DNA from: Paragordius varius
Lineage: Eukaryota > Nematomorpha
Length of the DNA stretch: 64,000 bases
Direction: 5' to 3'
NCBI GenBank assembly: GCA_964247055.1
Contig: OZ176051.1
Coordinates: 6,696,001-6,760,000 of the forward strand
Shown here: positions 60,701 to 64,000 of the stretch, piece by piece
Layout of the letters: each line of letters begins with the position of its first letter
Numbering within the stretch: the first letter of the stretch is position 1
The notes under the pieces: model-generated
What the model saw: only the letters and a program-made list of their open reading frames with translations
Databases searched by the model: none
What the model was told of the DNA's origin: nothing
Translations under genes and position numbers: made by a program

Positions 60701-62548
60701 TATAAAAAGCAAAACAAACTTTTCAAAAAAATTTAAAAGATGTGGGCTCCGAAAGTCCCAATTTGCTCTTCTATCAGCTAATCCACTTATAACAAACGCA
60801 AAAATGCGAATACGCGATAGAAATTTTTAATATATACTAAATTTTGACACCAAATAAAAAAAATCTTTAAAAAATGCATTCAAAAATTTTATTTTTAGCA
60901 AAATTTTGAAGCATCCTTGATACTATTTTGAGTCATGATGGAAACGGTATACAAAATTTAGATATTCGAACACTTTTTCAATATAATTCGATGATGCGAA
61001 ACATATCACCTCAGAATTTTAATATAAAGGTTCGTTTCTAATATTGGTGAATTTTTGTGAACACAATTTAAATTTAACATAAATTTGAATACGAACGAAT
61101 ATTTTAATTAAAATTCTGAGGTAATAATCAGCTTCCTTGAAATATATGGAAAAAGAGTTTTTATATTATCTTTAAACCGTTTCCATCATGCCCAAAAAGT
61201 ATAAAATACGCTTCAACAAAATTTTGCCAAAAATTATTTTTTTAAAAAAGCAGGCATTTTCAAAAAATATTTTCATTGATTTCAAAATTTAGCATATATA
61301 TTTAAAAATTTTATCCCGCAAACTCGGCTTGGTTTTTATTTTAAGAGAAATAGCCCATTTTAGAAAAGCAAAAATATTTGGGACTTTCGCCCTTAAAAAA
61401 TTATAATAACAATTGTTTTGCTTTAAACCCGAGATTTGAGCTTAAATATTTAAATGCAGTTATTAAACGAATTTCAAATATTTTTAACAATTTTTAGTTT
61501 AAATATTTTGAAAATAGATTGAAAAATTTATAACATTTAGGAGCATGCAAGAAGCAAATTAAATACATGATTTGTTTCCTCCAACATTACTATCCATTCT
61601 CTTCAATGTGTCTATAAAAATATATTATCTAGATATATATTTGATTAGAAGATAAATGCAATATTGTCCCGCAGCATATGCATAATTATTAAATTATAAT
61701 AAAAATATGCAATTCAACGATTAATAACCAAAGTTAATTTTATTTTATTAAATCATTTGTAATCAGAACCCAAGCAACATTAACACGAAACTCAGTTTTT
61801 TCTCCAACTTATTATCAAAATAATTATCTCATACTTCAATGTCGTATTAATAATTAAATAAAAAAACGGTTTACCATCCGTCCGATTTTTTCGTTTTGGA
61901 GCTTTAAGTGGATTCTGAGCATCTAATTTTAATTTTAAAATAAATATAACATGTAATATCAAATCATTTATGTGATATTAAAAATCAGTATATTATGTGT
62001 AAACGGTAGGAAAACTGACTTTAGACAAATTAACTAAACTTAAAATATAACCATATATTAATATTTTTCCATTCTTTTATGTTCAAAATGTAAACCATGA
62101 TTGTTATTTATTTCTGATCTAAGCAAGTTTTCGATTTTTTTGGTTTTTAATAAATCATAGAAGCTATAACTTTTTCTGTTGATCAACTAACTCACTTTAC
62201 AAGTTATAAGTATTAAAATTTAATTAATATCAACTAAATGCAATTTTTAGCGTACTGGTTTTGGTACACGCTTTCTTTTGTAACATTAAGACAATAAGCA
62301 ATATGAATTTAAAAAGACTTAAAGTTTTCTTATCAATTTAATTAATATCTCTATTGGTAACAGTAAAGCCAATAAAAATATATAATATAAATGAGTAACG
62401 TTTGAGTAAAGGTAATAGCTTTTAAACAATATATTAGGTAAATTATATATTTTAAAACATATTTTGCCATATTTATAATTAATTAAAACTAACACTCACC
62501 GTTGAAACTGATCCATGAAAAAAGTGTAATTAACACGATCAACAGCAT
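57733..62548 (-). CDS. Small secreted peptide, two exons
   Basis: Exon 1 (62548-62500) encodes MLLIVLITLFSWISFN plus one base, ending at a strong GTGAGT donor. Exon 2 (57875-57733) follows a TTTGCAG acceptor, completes a Gly codon and reads 46 residues to a TAA stop. The 63-residue product is a signal peptide followed by a Ser/Ala-rich chain (DTATSSVASIAVSSS), a Gly/Asn-rich part and a C-terminal CNNRSC pair that could form a small disulphide loop. Further exons within the 4.6-kb intron cannot be excluded, nor can the two belonging to different transcripts. Like the mucin-like gene, its signal-peptide exon ends in phase 1. Function unknown; secretion is inferred from the leader. Confidence 0.55.
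58215..60151 (+). CDS. Tentative six-exon small gene with micro-exons
   Basis: Candidate exons 58215-58278, 59033-59051 (19 bases, flanked by TTTCCAG and GTAAGT), 59657-59688, 59761-59789, 59977-60017 and 60070-60151 (stop TAA) join with consistent phases (1, 2, 1, 0, 2) into 88 residues starting MAKNKKLRFFTNSMGYVKNE. Later segments include RIFGS, LAKHESADKS, VFVGRIQGSK and VFHPYESVSIKW, ending FMAFVGLGL. I do not recognise a family. The exons are short, so chance is a real risk, but all sites are reasonable and one is excellent. The first exon could extend upstream in the same frame (acceptor near 58190), making the ATG internal. It lies inside the intron of the opposite-strand peptide gene. 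Confidence 0.38.
60197..60483. mobile_element. Partial end of the GTGATTT long-inverted-repeat family
   Basis: It begins CCTGATGAAATATATTGCAT and continues with GAGCATTTGGATTTGGGGCT, matching the left end of copy C immediately downstream (CCTGATAAAATATATATATA; GTGCTTTTGGTTTCGGCCCT). It is an end fragment or a short deletion copy. Confidence 0.5.
60484..61500. mobile_element. Long-inverted-repeat element (GTGATTT family, copy C)
   Basis: The left end is CCTGATAAAATATATATATA, then ATGGTGCTTTTGGTTTCGGC and TTATAAGTGATTTAAAG. Centre words AGCAAAATTTTGAAGC and CATGATGGAAACGG recur inverted at 61180-61235 (CCGTTTCCATCATGCCC; CGCTTCAACAAAATTTTG), showing a foldback layout. Its far end fades near 61500. 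Non-coding. Best-preserved left half of the family. Confidence 0.6.
61501..62499. other. Rest of the peptide gene's intron
   Basis: AT-rich; no additional exon with convincing splice sites was seen on either strand. Confidence 0.4.
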
Positions 62549-64000
62549 GGTAATAAATTTAAAATATGAAATAAATAATATTTATTGTAAGTTTATTTAC
62601 CTCAAAAATGATTGTTTAAGCTGTTAACAAAAAATGTGTGTTGTTAGCAAAAATTAAATTTTACAGATTAATGACTAAAAATGATAGTCGGTCATGACCG
62701 TGTCTAATAGCTGAATTCAGTAATATACCAGGTAATAGATAATAAAGAAAAATACAAAATCTAATTTATTTAGCATTTTTTAGTATATTCTAGTAAGACT
62801 CTTAGGAAATTTGATATATCAAGATATGGTGTGTTTGAACTACGCGATGTTACATTTTATGGTAATTGCACCATAAAATTGTAAAAAGCTCCTTTTATAT
62901 AAAATAAAAAATTTTGGTAAAGATAATGGCTTTAAAATTTTGTTTATATAAAAAATTATATTAAAAACACAATGTCATCATCAAAGCTGTTGATCTTCAG
63001 AATTGAAGGTAGCTGATTTGAGATAAGTTTTTATTGCTGTTTTCTAATTTTTTCTATTTTCCGCATCTACCATTTTTAGTTTGGCCTCATTAACATCATA
63101 TATAGTACTGATTCAGCTTTTGAAGGGTCTGCCAGGTTTTGAGCTAGTTGTGGAGTAGGACCTCATTATGTGTATATAATTATCTGGTGGTGTACGACCA
63201 GCTCAATCTTAGTTCTTTTTAGGCTTTTAGAAAGGGGTCAAGAGCAGGGATTTTGAGGATTATAATAATCGAATTGATTATTAAAGTAACATTTTAATAT
63301 GCGTTTAAATCAAAATATCCCGGGATAAAACTAAGATCCTTAAAATTATGTCATTTGAGCTATTAAAGCATGTTTTAGGGTATTTTGAAGCAAGGGATGA
63401 CATAACATACCTCAAATTTTTATTTATTTTTTTTCCAATTTTGGAAATTTGAACACATTTGAATAAAGTTTAATAGAAAATTCATCAAAGAAAATTCTGA
63501 GGTGATAAAAATCTTGAGAGCATGTAATTATATGGAAGAAGTGATTTTATGATAAAGTCTTTACATTTCAATCATACTTTTAAATGTCATAAAATACGCT
63601 TCACTAAAATTTTGCAAGTTTTGTAGCAAATTATATGTTTTTCGAGCAAAAACAAGCCCGTTTAGAGAAGTCTGAAAAATTGACTTTAACCTCCACATAG
63701 GTTAAAACTTAATATGAATGTCATTTGTCTTTTTAGTTTATAATATATTTTAAGATATTTTTGAATGAAACGTTTAACCAAAAATTTTATTAAGCATGTC
63801 CGATAATTTTACAATTTTATCTGGAGCAATTACCCCAAAAGCTTGAACTCCTTAAGCCCAAATCAAATGGACAACGAGAATGTATTTTATATATTTATCA
63901 GGATATTTATACCCGATGGGCACCAGGTATATATATATATATATATTGTATTAAATTAGGAGTTTTTCTTCGTTTTTGGACAATAAATTTTTAGATAGGT
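62549..64000. other. Gene-free end of the window
   Basis: The region upstream of the peptide gene. Around 63420-63660 there is an eroded piece of the GTGATTT family (TAAAATACGCTTCACTAAAA and CTGAGGTGATAAAAATC match copy C text). A TA run lies at about 63928-63947. A GC-richer patch at 63090-63240 has no supported frame. Confidence 0.4.

Overview
This is a very AT-rich (about three quarters A+T) window from a eukaryotic nuclear genome, almost certainly an invertebrate animal. Genes are split by GT-AG introns, intergenic DNA is crowded with small DNA transposons and microsatellites, and the clearest protein is a sialin-type SLC17 transporter with animal-like sequence. I cannot name the phylum. 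No prokaryotic gene organisation, tRNA, rRNA, CRISPR array, LTR element or virus-like element was recognised.

Layout. (1) 2595-24686 (+): a 17-exon gene, assembled here exon by exon with every splice phase consistent, for a predicted type I membrane mucin-like protein of about 1261 residues: signal peptide, long Ser/Thr- and Asn-glycosylation-rich ectodomain (one exon of 2042 bases), a single transmembrane exon and a tail of about 190 residues. Many of its introns hold mobile DNA: tandem-repeat-ended MITEs, a mariner fossil split by a hAT insertion, mariner-type MITEs, a MITE carrying another transposon, and a 2-kb satellite array. (2) 25-40 kb: gene-free, with a giant palindromic Harbinger-like derivative, a family of TTAA-flanked elements, a long-inverted-repeat family and a three-deep nest (TTAA element > foldback MITE > hAT transposon with a BED/transposase fossil). 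(3) 40237-45186 (+): an 11-exon sialin-like SLC17 anion transporter gene; one intron carries a stray satellite monomer. (4) 45-57 kb: gene-free, with more MITEs and a hairpin element containing a hammerhead-ribozyme motif on the minus strand. (5) 57733-62548 (-): a probable two-exon gene for a 63-residue secreted peptide; inside its single large intron, on the opposite strand, lies a tentative six-exon small gene (58215-60151, +) with exons as short as 19 bases. (6) 60-64 kb: more copies of the long-inverted-repeat family.

The genes do not form an obvious pathway: two encode predicted secretory-route products without recognised domains, and one a multi-pass transporter. The most distinctive feature is the transposon ecology: two MITE families whose inverted ends are built from related 21-base tandem units, and repeated nesting of one element in another. 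Exon models come from reading splice signals by eye and need transcript support.
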